Shown piece by piece: positions 9,954 through 22,257 of a DNA stretch of 64,000 nucleotides. Both the position numbers and the translations under genes were made by a program. The notes below the pieces were generated by a model. It saw only the letters and a program-made list of their open reading frames with translations, made no database searches and was not told the DNA's origin. The stretch is from Rhexocercosporidium sp. MPI-PUGE-AT-0058 (lineage: Eukaryota; Ascomycota; Leotiomycetes; Helotiales), in contig JAGTJL010000021.1 in NCBI GenBank assembly GCA_020746875.1, positions 930,001-994,000 on the forward strand, given 5' to 3'. Numbering within the stretch: position 1 is the first letter of the stretch; each line of letters opens with the position of its first letter.

Positions 9954-12233
9954 ATCTCATAGACTGTAGGAATAAATATAGGGATGTTTTCTGTTCAGAA
10001 AAAGACCAGTCCTGCTGACCAGCGATACTGTGAGAATTGAAGCAACCACCTGTGAACACGGATGAAGCTAAGCAGAAAGCATAGCCGCTGCTTCCACGGC
10101 GATGACAGCGCCCAGCAGAGTTTCGGTCAGTGCACTTCCTCTGCTCCAGCTTCTCTTGAATTGCGCAACAATTCCTCCCCGGGTATGAGTTGAGAGCCGT
10201 CCATGAAGTCGTACCTTCCTTTACATGCAACAACATGCCAAGACCTCTGCCTCGCTGGCTCGAGAGAAGCAGGTGTATCAAGAGAGCCTCTTTATAGGGC
10301 GAGTATTGTTACTTTCGTTGTGGTCGTTATTGTTCTTCTTTTCCTCCAGCCTATGAACTTTCTCTTCCATTCAGAATCAAATCACATCATCATACTCCAC
10401 AGCATCATTTTTCTACATCAACAGTCTTTCATCGTCAGCCATCATCAGCTTTGGGGCTTAAAAATATCAGATTTCCTTCTCCGCCAACCATCGGCCTCTG
10501 GATCCTTCATCAAGATGAGGTGCGAACCCATTATCATAAGCATTATTCTCGGCTCCGAGCTTTCAAGTAGCATGTCATACATATCCCCTTTGCTGGTATG
10601 CATTTCACGCCTCCAAAAACCTCCAAGAACCGAGATCTGGCATTGGAGCCTTCAAACTGGTCCCAAAACATCGAGATTCATAAACGCTGAACTCTTATTG
10701 GCGTGATCTATCGAGCAAGATCACAGCTGTTGCTGTTAATACACCCCTGATCCCTCCAATACGCGGACCAGGTCTTGAGCAGGATACCATCTTAAAGCTC
10801 TGGGACGAGCCATACTCGAAAAAGAATTGACCTGCAAGCACGTCTTCTACAACAATGCTTCTCTCTTCAGAAGTATGCCTCAAACTCAACGGCTTCCGCA
10901 GCAACGACATCGACATCAAGTCCGATTCAATCTGCGCCGATGGCAGTGCGCCCACGTTCTTCAGCTACTCTCATGCTGGTTGCACGGAAGAGCGCGACCG
11001 TGGTACCGAAGTCTCACTACTTCCAAGAAAAGATCGATGTCATCATAGGGTATCTATTCGACCTTTTCCACTAGTCCATGATCCTCAGATTCAGCAAAGA
11101 CATTGGACCCCTCAAAAAGAGGAGAATACATCCGACCACCCAGCTGAATCACACCTCGTCGCCGTTCTACGCCACTATCCGAGGACATCCATACAGTCTT
11201 CGACAAAGCGGACTACAATATCAGAACGACACAGAGGAAGTTCAAATCGGATGTCTGCCACAGGCTAACTTCTCCTGTCAATATCGTACCTGGAAAGTGT
11301 GAAAATTCGGTGATCTAGTCCTTTACGCTTTTGTTCGAAGAAACTGCAAAGGAAACTTTGTGGACCATGGACAGATAAACCACACGACACCGTAAGACCC
11401 GAAACGGCAGCACGCCTCGAGGATTTTCCTAGCATGCTGGTGTGCACCCAGAACTTCGATGTTTGGGCGGTTGTTGTATTGTATGGAATGAGACCGCTCA
11501 TCCTCATTTGCGCCGGTTGTCATTTCGGTATCAGCAAGAGGGCAATTTCCCTCTTATATGTGGTAGCCTTCAAGCCGGAATCTAGATTTCTGAAATCAGA
11601 TGGAAGTTTCTGCCGCATACAATCAGTTATCTTTTAGGAATGCTCCTGTTCAGGATAAGGTTCCGGCTTTTGTGTAGGGGTGGTGCGATGTCTTGGCCCT
11701 CTACTGCGAACACAAAATACCAGACCGAGACAGCGTTAGGATCTGAATTGGGAGATGTCATACTGGCTAGCGAGCTGAGAACAAAAAGTCTGTGTACTCG
11801 TGGCTGGCTGGCATCGTTGAGGGCGTTGTTTTCGCTGTTCTCTGAATATCTCTAAGACTAACTTCGAGACTTACACTTTTGTATCCTTGGGCGTTCATAG
11901 ATTCTCTAGATCTATCATGCATGAGAGAGAGTCTCAGAAGCTTTTCAATTGCAGCATAACTAACTGGCTTACTCTGCTCGTTCCTGTCCGTAGCCGGCCG
12001 GCACTACCTCCACTTTTGAGAATTGCCGGCGGCTTCTCCCTCTTCTCGCTTATCGCCCCCTTATCGGTCCAGCCAAGTCTATGCTCGAGAGCCTTTTTGT
12101 CCACATTCTGACCATCACTAACCCCGTAGTCATCTAGCACATCATATATGAAGGCAACTCCCATCGAAGAAGCACAAATCTCACAGCATTAAAAGTCAAA
12201 CTCAACTCGATTAACTTCATTTGACCCTCAAAA
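9954..12233. other. intergenic, possible decayed coding fragments
   Basis: No intact gene is visible. Between about 10700 and 11600 on the plus strand, stretches in different frames look coding-like (KITAVAVNTPLIPPIRG, then DIHTVFDKADYNIRTTQRKF further on). They are interrupted by stops and frame changes and I cannot assign a family. 11990-12070 is pyrimidine-rich, and the last 200 bp should hold the promoter of the DUF1989 gene. Confidence 0.35.
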
Positions 12234-13115
12234 ATGGCACCAAAAACCATCCCGGCTCGCCACGGCATCGCAACTCCTCTCCTCACTGGTCAAACCATCA
12301 AGATAATCAACACCGAAGGCACACAAGTAGTAGACACCTGGGCATTCACACTCTCCACCTTCCCACCCACCCCAATATCAACCATCGTCTCCCAGATGTC
12401 TATGCAACACACTCGTGCCTCGCTCAACAAAATCATCCCGAAGGTGGGGGATGGTTTGTACAACAATGAGAGGGTAAAGATGTTGACCATCGTTGAGGAT
12501 ACGACGCCAGGGATTCATGATACGATGATTGCGGCATGTGATAGACAGCGTTATGAGGAGCTGGGAGGTGGGAGCGAGCATAGAAATTGTGCTGATAATT
12601 TAGTGGAGGGGCTAAGTGGGATTGGTGGGTTACTTGTTACTTGATACTTCTTCCCTTTTTTTTTGGTCGCTGTTTGATTCCTCTATGAAAGCTGACTTGA
12701 ATCTCTAATAAAAACTTTGGGATACATCTTATTAAAACCTCTGAGAAGAAGAAAAGCTGACAAACATCTCAGGTCTCAAAGCGCCACAATTCACCCCCTC
12801 CCCATTCAACCTATTCATGAACATCCCCGTTCACGACGATCTCCTCACCATCTCATTCGAACCACCTACCAGCAATAAGGGGCAGTATATCTGCTTGAAA
12901 GCTGAGATAGACTTGGTTATTGCTTTTAGTGCTTGTCCTCAGGTATGTCATTTTCTGTTCTTGTTTTGGTCGAATGACATGACAATGATGAGTGAGCATT
13001 GTCAATTGGAACATTTCTAATGGTATCGCTTTAGGATATTTTGAGTATCAATTGTGGGAAGCCTGTTGATGCTCATTTTGAAATTTGTGAAGTAGACAAG
13101 ATGTGGGATGTGTAG
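12234..13115 (+). CDS. DUF1989 (urea carboxylase-associated) family protein
   Basis: Three exons: 12234..12624, 12773..12942, 13035..13115 (introns 148 and 92 bp, GT-AG, phases closing); product 213 aa. It starts MAPKTIPARHGIATPLLTG and carries DUF1989 features: QVVDTWAF, a histidine in SMQHTRASLNKIIPKVGD, an EHRNCADNLVEGL block over the first splice, SPFNLFMNIPV, and a terminal CPQDILSINCG. Members of this family are encoded beside urea carboxylase or urea/guanidine transporters in bacteria and are thought to bind a metal and a small nitrogenous ligand; the fungal role is not settled. The first intron splits GI-G/LKAP exactly where the conserved sequence resumes, supporting the model. Neighbours give no pathway clue. 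Confidence 0.85.
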
Positions 13116-14510
13116 TGTGAAGTGCGAAGCGCTTTGTGAGGGAAAACTGGGTTTGGGTTGAGAAATCTAGAGGTGTAAGGAGGTGTATTTTGGACGTGGA
13201 AAGGGTGTTAGTCTGGTTAGATCCAGAAATCTAGAAGAGGTCATGAACATACTTTTGCTGACTTTGTTTTGGACGATGTTTGGTATACGGTAGTCAAATT
13301 AAGCTGGAAATTGAGCATGTAACAGAGCGAGCCGGTGACGGAAACCAAAATCAGAAATCGATTTATGCTTCTGAAATTTTAAGAACTGGAATATGCCAAG
13401 CGGTTTGATTGACGATCGTCCTTCGTGTATGTGTGAACGGAATCATGGGAGACGGGATATACAGCATAATGTTGACTTGAGCTGACAGGTCCCAGCAGCA
13501 AGTGTCAAAAGGTTGTTATAATCTTGATCTTGCGTTGTTGAGTCATACTGGTATTAGTCGACAATGATTCGAACTCATAGAAGTGATATCCCGAGACACA
13601 TTGATGAATATAAAATAAAGACCCCTGCTGTAAACGTTGCTGTTCACACCGCCTCGCCTGAGTCTTAGCTCACTTGAACGCTGACCTGGTCTTGCTGTCC
13701 AATCTGGAAAGTGAACTCCATGTAGCGAACTTGAGAATCTCCTTTTGAATTCCAACACTCTTTTCCAATTATTCACCCCGTCTTCTCAGCCAGCAACCCT
13801 CCATTAAATGAATCTCCTCCCTCCCATCCTACCTGATACATAAAGCACATTTGCTTCACTCTCCCAGCTCCAGGCAAAATCAGAATTACAGAAGATATTC
13901 TGAATAGAGATACAAGTATATTTTAGAGAAGCTAAATTCCTACCATCAAGCGCAGTGTTCACAGACTAGAAGTGGAAGTTGAAATTGCTTTCTCTTCAGA
14001 TAAATAAGCAGCCTCTTCGCAACCAGGCAACCTAGCGGCAAAAACACTCTTAAGACCTGCTAGAATCTCTTCTAACTTATCATCCGATCCTACGTTCTCA
14101 GTCAACGAGCATCACTTGCCCTTGACAACTTGAAAGTTATGTGTTTCAATACACAGAGTTAAAGGTAAACATGTCGCTAATGTGAAAAATACCATAGATG
14201 CTATATAAGGAGCAAAAGTCGAGTAGAGAGGTTTTCTCAAGCTTTCATCACATCAATGTGGGAGAAAAGACATGTAGTTATCACACATTTTGTATTCTAA
14301 ATTCCAAAACATGCGCATGGGTATAAAGCGCCATCATGATTCAACCTGCCTTTTGCTGCCCTGTCCCCGCCACTTCATTTCAAGGTATCCTCAAATCCTA
14401 AACGCCTCATAATGCATAATGCATAATATGCCATCCATACAATTCAATCAGTGTAACTCCGCTAGTCTGAGAGCGGAGTTGGAATTAACCCGAGCCAGAC
14501 CAAAACCAAA
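13116..14510. other. intergenic, nothing recognised
   Basis: 3' flanks of the DUF1989 gene (+) and of the BTB/F-box-like gene (-) converge here. A 77-codon minus-strand frame at 13543..13776 has no domain or splice support. No repeats or RNA genes were noticed. Confidence 0.4.
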
Positions 14511-17270
14511 TCATTTTTTATGAATCCCTAATCCCAAAGCCAAATCCTTCTCGTCACGTAAATGCTTATCGTCATCCACTATCCTGACTTTGTCTTCGAT
14601 ATGCACCACATCACCCACCAAACATTTCTCATTATTCTCAGGTGCTCGATTGTTACTCCGTATTATGGGCGCCGAGACTTGAGCTGTGATGGCATCAGGC
14701 CAAAGAATTCGGTGTGCCTCTTCTTCCGACATGGGGATCTCTTCGACTTCCTCAACTTCTTCATCGCCATCGTCATCTTGTATCGGCGAGAAAGCCGGAG
14801 ATGCGTCGTAGAGATCGTTGGAGTCCGTGTCGCTACCTGCTACAGCTGTGGGCGGGAAACGCAACCGGTCCGCTGCGAGCGATTTCGGTTCCTCGTTTGA
14901 ACCGAGAATGGAAATTTTGAGTGGATTTAGCCTTTGAGGATTCGTCCGGAGACCCTTGCGAACACCAGCGATGTCCGGGTTGGCCTGCGACATGGTCTTT
15001 CTTCTTTCGGCTTTGAAAACGTTCTTCAAGAGTGTTGCTTCGTTCCGTTTATATGCGAGGTAGAAGGTCTTGTCTATCATCGCAGCAGAGTTGAGATCTT
15101 CCATGTTTTCAAGGTGTGAGAGGATATGTAGACTGATATCCTCGTTGAACATGGCTGTCTCTCTTTTCCCCTTTCTCGTGTATTCAAGTGGTGCTTCCAG
15201 CTCAAGTGTGTCTCGAGAAAGTTCGTCCGAGCGGGCCTCTGATGGTCCGGCATTCTTAGATAACGCCCAACCGTTCTTACCGCTCACATCATGTAGCGTC
15301 AATCCTCGGACGCTGTTGTAGATGTCATTGATATCGCTCCTGAATGCCGCCGCATAGTCACAGACACCGCTATGGACTTGAGGGGCACTTGGCATCAACC
15401 CTAGACAACCCACCAACTCTTTAACACTGCGCTTGGGTGATTCGGGCAGGTTCTGGGAACCAATGTCTTTCAAGATATTAGGCAGAATTCGTAGCTCATT
15501 GTACACAAGCATGAGCCATCCAAGGTTCGTCGCATCGCACATGTGAGAGTTTCTCGGACAACGAGGCTGAGATGTCAATTGTAAAGATCCAACACTCGGG
15601 AGACGATCGGCTGACTCGGAGGGAGTGCGGAAGTATTCTCCGATCGCAGTCGTGCAGCAATCTTGGATTTGGGCCAGTTTAGCCGCTCTGGTAGCTTTTA
15701 TCTTGTCCCTGACTGCTTGTGGCCATAGAGATTTGTTCTGAATATCCTCGTCGCTGGTAGCATTCAAGATAGCAGACTTCGACATTCTGGTGAAAATCCT
15801 CCTGAGACCGAAAGCGTAGGCAATAATCAAAAACCCATCTACGTTGTCATCGCCAATCATGTGAATCCATTGAGGCAGCCATTGATATTCAACCTGCAAT
15901 TCAAGTGGTGAAGTGCATCGATACCGTAGACACACTTCTGCGATGCTCACGAAAACTGGGAACTCAATTTGCCTGGGTATCTTTGGGTTGTGCATGTGCG
16001 CAGCATGGAAAAGTATTGTGAGAGCTTCGTCGTTGTTCAACTCTATCTGTGGCATTTGATAGACTTTCACTTCCATGCCGTCCTTGCAAATATATCGAGA
16101 GGGAGACGGGGGGAGTTGACTAATCATATCAAGCGGTTGTCCGCCTCCAGGCTTCTGAGGGGAAAGAAATTGAGAGAACAATGGCGAGGCGGCGGCCAAG
16201 AGATGGGATGATACCCGAAATCTCAAGATCGGATGGATTTCCGAAGCTGCATTCGCAAATTCTAGAATTGTATCTCCGTCTTTCGCAATCACATATTCCC
16301 GTATGGCCATATTGGGCGCTCGACCATCCTGCGCCTCGCCGAACAATTTCTCGACAGCCTTCAAATCAAGCTTTAAGCGATCGAAGTTCAAAGACCGTAT
16401 TCGATAATGCTCCCAGAATAGATGTTTTTCCGATTTCATCCGGTGTATGCTTTCGTCCCTCCATTTGTCGATCAAATTCTTTCGGAGGATTTTGTCACTC
16501 AAGAAAGCTTGCAATTGCCTTTCCGATGCCCCTACTTCGTACGCCTTATAAGTAGCGACCAAGGAAGTTCGGAGGTTTTCTAGCATTGCCTCTTGGGCAC
16601 ACTTGTATTCGTTGATTGCTGTAAGCCATTGCTCATTTACTTGGTAGTGAAGAGTTGTTTCGGTAAGAGAGCCGCTGAGAGACGATCGAGTGTCCAAGGG
16701 GCCGATGTTGGACTCAAGTGAAGCATGCCGTCCGTGGGTTTCTACATAGCTGATGTTAGCTTTTCGGCTCTTCTGCCAGAAACTATCCTATCCTGGGCCT
16801 ATGGGAGTTCGTACGAGACTTCTGCAAAAGACTCCTACAAAGATGCAGAGAGTCCTCCCTCAATTTCTTATAAACCTCCCATGTTGCATCAACCTTCTTG
16901 GGATCCGGCCCAGATGGAGCTTTCCTGATGCGCCGAATGTTCTCGCGGAGATGCAGGTATTCGGAATCATGCGTTGCAGAGATAAAATTGTCGGGTGAAG
17001 GTATGCCATTGCCAATACTTGATCGGGCTTCGAGGTCTGGGGATATGGGCGAGTTAGGTATCCTGTCGGAGTGTTGCGGCTTTTATCTTCATTAGCTTGG
17101 ACGCATGTTTACTGCAGATTCTTACATACATCGAATACCTTATCAGACGACCCATGATCTTCCCGTGATATCGTACTGCTGGTTGAAGGTCTCTTCTTGA
17201 AGAAACTTAAGCGGCCCTTTGGGCTGGCGGAGTTTGATATTGAGCTCGAATGAGAGGGCTGTCGCAACAT
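14511..17270 (-). CDS. BTB/F-box-like regulatory protein, 878 aa
   Basis: Exons on the minus strand: 17270..17130, 17079..16815, 16741..14511. The introns are 50 and 73 bp with GTATGT and GTACGA donors and a CTAAC branch site in the second; total 879 codons with no stop. The start is ATG 17270, giving MLRQPSHSSSISNSASPKG, a low-complexity Ser-rich head. The apparent start of the long open frame (16697) is a TTG inside exon 3 and is not the real start. Around residues 290-330 a BTB/POZ-like segment appears (DTILEFANAASEIHPILRF, then SSHLLAAASPLFSQF). Around 666-712 there is an F-box-like helix set (DISLHILSHLENMEDLNSA). The C-terminus is acidic (DDDGDEEVEEVEEIP). This is a fungal-specific architecture, probably a substrate adaptor for ubiquitination; no substrate can be inferred. 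Confidence 0.75.
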
Positions 17271-18019
17271 CTTGCCGTCAATTGCCTCCGGATATCGTCT
17301 CGTCGTCGTCGACCAGAATCTTAGGGTGGATACAATAGTCAAATATCGGCATTATGGCGAAGCTGACTGACGTTTATCAGCATCGCATGTCAAGTGATGT
17401 GGGTAGTAGAGAGGTGCAATGAGGCTGCAGTTGAGGCGGCAAACATCTGGATCTCGAATCTCACCCGCTTCACCCCGCCTCCGGTTCTTGGCAGTTCTGG
17501 GGCTGAGTTCTCCCGTGATGTTGAACTTTGACAAACCAACAACTAAACACACACTTGAATCTTGTCCAGAGTTCGCTCGGGTTCCATGCCTTGACGAAAT
17601 GGGAGGTAATACTGATCCTATTACGCACTTTCATGCATGGTCATGGTGGATTTTGAACAGCCTCGTTTATGATATCTAGGTAACTATTCCCTTGACTCAC
17701 TCAGCCTTCATTACCTTCATGGTCTCCCTCAAATGACTCAGGCCGCACCAAACGCTATAAAGACTTCTGTTTGAGACGGATAGTCTTTGATTTGCAAGCT
17801 CCTGAATTACAACCATCAACAAGTCCACATCAATCTATTCCAGATCCAGATTCCGGCATCAGCGACTCCCATACCCCGTCCATTGGTCATTGGCTCGCCG
17901 ATCATCTGCAACTCACAAGGCTGACAGGCCGCACCAAGGCAACCCTAGAGTAGACAGGATAGGCAACAAGATTTGTACCTTTCTACGCCCCAGCAGATCC
18001 TCAAAAGTGGCAATATACC
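17271..18019. promoter_or_regulatory. shared divergent promoter region
   Basis: This 749-bp interval lies between the start codons of the minus-strand BTB/F-box-like gene and the plus-strand RNA cyclase gene, so both promoters must lie in or overlap it. Two plus-strand open frames (17419..17679 and 17771..17953) have no domains and no in-phase splice into the cyclase gene; I treat them as leader or chance sequence. No specific binding site was recognised. Confidence 0.5.
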
Positions 18020-19302
18020 ATGGCGAAATTGAAACTGGTGACGCTAGATGGAAGGACGGGAGAAGGCGGAGGTCAGCTGGTCAGGGTGGCAGTTGCCCTA
18101 GCGGCTTTGACTGGAACACCGATCAGAATCAACAATGTGAGGGGAAACCGGGCGGGCAAAGCTCGTGGTGGTGGTGAGTAGATGTTTTTGGAGGCTTCTA
18201 ATCTCGACCAAGTTCCAAATTAACATATTTTCTAGGTCTAAAGGCCCAGCATGTTTCTTGCATTCAATGCCTTGCAGATGCTACACAAGCCGAAGTGAAA
18301 GGCTGCTTCGTCGGTAGCAAAACCATCGACTTCAAGGCGAATATATCTCCAGATTCAATCAAGAGCCGAAATATCAGAGTCAAAGCTGAATCAGCAGCGA
18401 GCATTCTCTTGGTCTTCCAGGCCACCTTGCCTTTCTTCCTCTTTGCTGGAGATGAGCCCGGATCCCCAATCACGTTGACTATACAAGGTGGAAGCAACGT
18501 CAGCTTCTCCTTGTCGTTTGAGTACCTGGATCAAGTCCTTTTACCGGCATTGGAAAGATTCGGCATCAAAGTAGAGCGAACGTTGGAGTATCGAGGATGG
18601 TCGCATGGGACTCCAGAAGTCGGCTCTGCGAAGTTCACGATAGCCCCCATGCCATTTGGACAGCCACTCAAGGAACCAAACTGGCCGAGCGAGAGAGGCG
18701 ACATCACCCGAATTGATGTCTCGATTCTCGTCCCAGAATACGTGCAGCAACCTCTGAAAGAAGCATTGGCTTTTGAGCTTGCTGTCGTTTTCCCTGGTAA
18801 TGAGATAAATTTTCTGATCGTAGGGGACAGCAGGCACAGAGCAAGGATGTACACTTTGCTCGTTGCTCATACAACAACGGGCCTGCGTTTCGGTCGAGAT
18901 TGGCTGTACAGTGGAAGCACAAAGAACCCAGACTACAGCAAGATTGTCACCGAGATTGCTCAGAGGGTTGTTGATGAACTTGATGCTGAGTTGAGAAAAG
19001 GAGGCGTTGTAGATGAATATCTGCAAGATCAGTTGATCGTCTTCCAAGCTCTAGCAGAGGGCAGGTCGAGCATTGCACGAACACTAGAGGCTGTAGACTC
19101 AGATAGGGAACGGGTTGATTGTACGGATGAGCCGTTCGGAGATGGAAGTTTGCACACTACCACCGCTAGGTGGGTTGCGAGTCAGCTTCTGCCACATGTT
19201 AAATGGATTAATGATGGTCGCATTTGCGAAGGGGCTGGATGGAAGACTTCGCCATCAGACCTATTAATAGAAGGACCGCTAGAAGATTTACAACTTAAGT
19301 AA
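18020..19302 (+). CDS. RTCA: RNA 3'-terminal phosphate cyclase
   Basis: The enzyme converts RNA 3'-phosphate ends to 2',3'-cyclic phosphates via an adenylated histidine. Exon 1 is 18020..18173, a 62-bp intron (GTGAGT...CTAG) follows, and exon 2 is 18236..19302; product 406 aa. Exon 1 holds the conserved opening [19 protein letters not shown] and [13 protein letters not shown]. The splice rebuilds GLKAQHVSC. Later motifs are [49 protein letters not shown] and SLHTTTARW, whose His (about residue 358) aligns with the catalytic His of class I cyclases. Its presence argues for an active RTCA rather than the RCL1-type ribosome-assembly paralogue. Length is somewhat above the 340-370 usual. It is convergent with the dehydrogenase, with 59 bp between stop codons. 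Confidence 0.92.
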
Positions 19303-19361
19303 TTCCAAACTCTACTACCTATTCTACACCGAGCCATAGGTTCCACCATGCGCAACTTTCC

Positions 19362-20317
19362 TCAAACAAGCAAAGACCCAGAGTCACTCGAAGCAATATA
19401 TCCCGCCACGTTGCTATCCTTCATCAACCACAAATACGCCTCAGCAACCTCCTCAGCTGCACATATATCAGCACGAGCAATACGGCTCTCCTAAATAAAT
19501 TTTTTTTTTTTTTTTTGGAAGACTTTGAAGTACTTACGTCTCCCAACGTGGCCAGTAGGCACTTTCTCCCCAATACTCTTAAACATCCGCTTTTTCTGCT
19601 CCTCGCTCAAGTCCTTCCACAACTCGGTATCAATTGCACCCGGACTTACTAGATTGACCCTAATAGGTTTTATATCCAGGGCCAAGTTCCTCGTCATCCC
19701 GTGTAAGCCAGCTGCATAGGGAGCCGGGACCGACCAATTCGCAATCGGACGATCCGCCACCGCGCCAGTTGTCAAAACAATCGACGACGCCGGGCCTGGA
19801 TGCAAATACTTCTTGCCAACCTTCGCGACCAGCAAGGGAGCAAAAAGCGGATTTGTCCGCCGTCATGATCTTCTCAAGAGAAATCTCTTCAATAGGCAAC
19901 TGCGCTAGCTTGTCACCTGCTGTAAAGACAATGTGATCTACCTTGCCTGTCTTCTCGAACAGGGCCTCGATGTCGGTCTCAAGGATTGGCTTTGAGAGAT
20001 CACAGGCGTGACCGGAGACTTTAGCTGATGGGTAGGATGTTTTGAGGGAGTTGATGCCGGCTATTGCCCGGGTGCTGCTGGATGATGAGATGGTTACCGA
20101 AGCGCCGGATTCGATTGAGGCTTCTGCTACTGCGTAGCCGATTCCTGATGTTATGTTAACTAGTTTACTCTGCCTGCTTTTACTCACTTCATTCAATTAT
20201 AGACTGTGAAAAGATGGTTTTAAACAACTGAAGATGTTCAGGTCAACACTTACCGGAATTTCCACCGACGATGAGGACATGCTTTCCTGCTAGCTTATTG
20301 TATTTCTGAGTCGCCAT
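19362..20317 (-). pseudogene. short-chain dehydrogenase/reductase, frame-broken
   Basis: Exon 1 (20317..20254) starts MATQKYNKLAGKHVLIVGG. A 109-bp intron (GTAAGT...CAG) joins to exon 2 at 20144, rebuilding the NAD(P)-binding GGNSGIGYAVAEA motif. KVDHIVFTAGD (the NAG-type motif), SIVLTTGAVADRP, the PYAAGLHGMTRNLALD block (the usual YxxxK is altered) and IRVNLVSPGAIDTELW follow. Around 19830..19860 the frame shifts: the sequence looks like GQIRFFAPLLVAKVG with one G and one T missing from two homopolymers. Downstream, a GTAAGT donor at 19537 faces the final exon (DSNVAGYIASSDSGSLLV, stop 19362) but their phases do not agree. Either a recent pseudogene or homopolymer-length sequencing errors. 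Confidence 0.65.
19500..19516. repeat. poly(T) tract, 17 bp
   Basis: A run of 17 T lies inside the putative second intron of the dehydrogenase (a poly-A pull on its coding strand). It is an error-prone site for sequencing and replication. Confidence 0.9.
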
Positions 20318-21189
20318 TCCTAAGATACCTAGTATGCAAAAATTTAAATGAATCAAAGGTTTTGAATGTCAGAAGGAATACAAAGCTTGAGTATGTGTTG
20401 TTTGTCGTTGCATTTCTAGAGACGAAAATGTACGGTGAAATGTTGCTGGTTAGATGCCGTAGTGTAACGCCATTGTCCCGGTGACGTCAAGATCTCGGAC
20501 TCCTCTATTAATCCCTACCTATGTCCTGCTTCTATTTGTTCTTCTTTCTGTCCGAATTATGTTCTCTTCCATTGGGTTGCGTGTTTTGCAAGCTTTACAT
20601 TATGACCTTCCTTACTTATGACGACGGAGATACAGTAGGAGATATGCCAAGCTCTTGTTTGATATCTCCGTCCTTGATATGGATCTTCACGTCAACTTCT
20701 TCCAAAGATATTTCCTACTGTTAGAAAACACACATAAATTTTTGTTGCGGTACTACCATTCAGCACTTTATTGTCGTTGTGTATTACTTGTCTCAAAAAT
20801 TTGGTTTGTGTAATTGATATTATTCGGAGGATACCTTCCCAGCAACTAGCCAAAAACTAAGAGAGCAAGTTCAAGGCCAAAGGAGAATATCAGCATCCCA
20901 AGAGAATAATTGTAAACTTGGAGAATCAAATTCGCTGTGCCGAATATGATAATTAGGAAATGTCATAGGATAAAGGGCACGGCGCGCGTGTAACTAGGAT
21001 AGCCGGAGCCATGAGTGCAAGACAATGACGAGGGCACCCTGGCAAGACAGTTCTTAAAAATAATCATTCACAATTCAAGACTTCAAGTACGTAATCTCTA
21101 ATTTTATTCTCCAGTATTCTACAGAATTTACTTATATTATGTCGGTTGACACTCCTTGTTTCCTTCTCTAGGGCCATCAACCCCTTGTC
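20318..21189. other. intergenic, nothing recognised
   Basis: Presumed promoter of the minus-strand dehydrogenase plus unassigned DNA. Frames up to 67 codons without domains. Confidence 0.4.
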
Positions 21190-22257
21190 CTCAACAGAGG
21201 AAAGATCTAGTCTTCCCTGACTTCAAATCTTACATTTCTCCCTTTGTCTGATGACCCATTACCAATTTAAAAACATCTGGATACAAGGTCTCTGACATAA
21301 TTCTCCCAGCTTATATTCTCCTAGTCGACGTACTCATCATGGTCCTCGCCGAACATTCTATACTCATTTTCCTCATTAGTATCCTCCATGATCTTCACGA
21401 GTTTTCTCTTGGGGTTTCAACCATTTTTGCGACCTATCTCTTCCATGACATGCTTTCCTATAGTCTTTTCCTTGGGTTTTTACTTCGTTGGATTTGGATT
21501 CATGTTTCTGGCAGGTATCCGTCACTCAAAGTCTTCGCGATGAATGCAGTGGTATTCGCAGACATCGATGCGCGTGTATCATTTCTCGCAGTAAGGGTCT
21601 TTATAAGGGTGATAGATGAAGTCAGGATCTAGAGATTCATTCTTCTTCGGTTCCTCTAAGTCAAATTTGGAGTCAATAGCTATAACTAGCTGGTAAGTCG
21701 TCGGAATGTTGATATTTTTAGTTGAAATCTTCCGCATGTTTCATCTATAGATAGCCAGCATCTTCAACAGGCAATGCCAAGGCCAGCTCTTATTTTAGAG
21801 TAAGTGAGCTGAAGTGACGCTTCAAAAAATATCAGTTTGCGTATTGGGGAGTGGGAGAACCCTTACTCGGCAGCTTGTTGTCTTCATGGCCTATATCGAG
21901 GCCGCCGTCCCGATTATTTTGTGTTTCCAACATTTCCAGAACCTCCTGGGGAGCTGCTACTTGAAGTACACGTGTAGCTATGCTGGTTGACAATTTGAGG
22001 ACCTCCGGAATAAAGCAAGATTTAGAAGCGATGACCTTGTTAGTCGCTACATCTTGAATGAAGGGCCTTCATGAATCCACCGCAAAGCCCAAACGACATG
22101 CCCTCCACTCGTCTGTATGTGATTCCTGGTCGCCTATGCGCTTTGCAAGCAAACACTCGAGCTTGTTCTTGCTCTGATTCGCCTCGTTCCTCATCATGGC
22201 GAGTTCTAGGAGCCTAGCCATGTCGTTCGGTGGCCTGCTCATCCCAAAACGATGCAT
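21190..22257 (-). pseudogene. decayed gene with multiple nonsense codons, unknown
   Basis: Starting at ATG 22257 (MHRFGMSRPPNDMARLLELA) the minus strand reads as convincing protein through a TGA at 22069..22071 to a GTAAGG donor near 21867. It resumes after a TACCAG acceptor near 21690 with DSKFDLEEPKKNESL, HPYKDPYCEK and RIDVCEYHCIHREDFE. Later come KIMEDTNEENEYRMFGEDHD and WENYVRDLVSRC. About nine in-frame stops (TGA, TAA, TAG) interrupt roughly 300 codons, each one C-to-T or G-to-A step from a sense codon, and no frameshift is needed. The Cys/His cluster (YCEK...CEYHCIHR) hints at a zinc-binding fold, but I cannot name a family. A stray hydrophobic plus-strand frame at 21339..21632 is its antisense shadow. 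Confidence 0.55.

Noticed and set aside
11993..12020. CCGGCCGG palindrome as a regulatory site
   Set aside because: Too short and isolated to assign a function; no neighbouring copies.
13560..13580. GATTCGAACTC, resembling part of a tRNA T-loop
   Set aside because: No acceptor stem or anticodon arm could be paired around it on either strand.
21339..21632. 97-codon hydrophobic frame that looks like a membrane protein
   Set aside because: It is the exact antisense of the decayed minus-strand gene; charged codons read as hydrophobic ones on the opposite strand.
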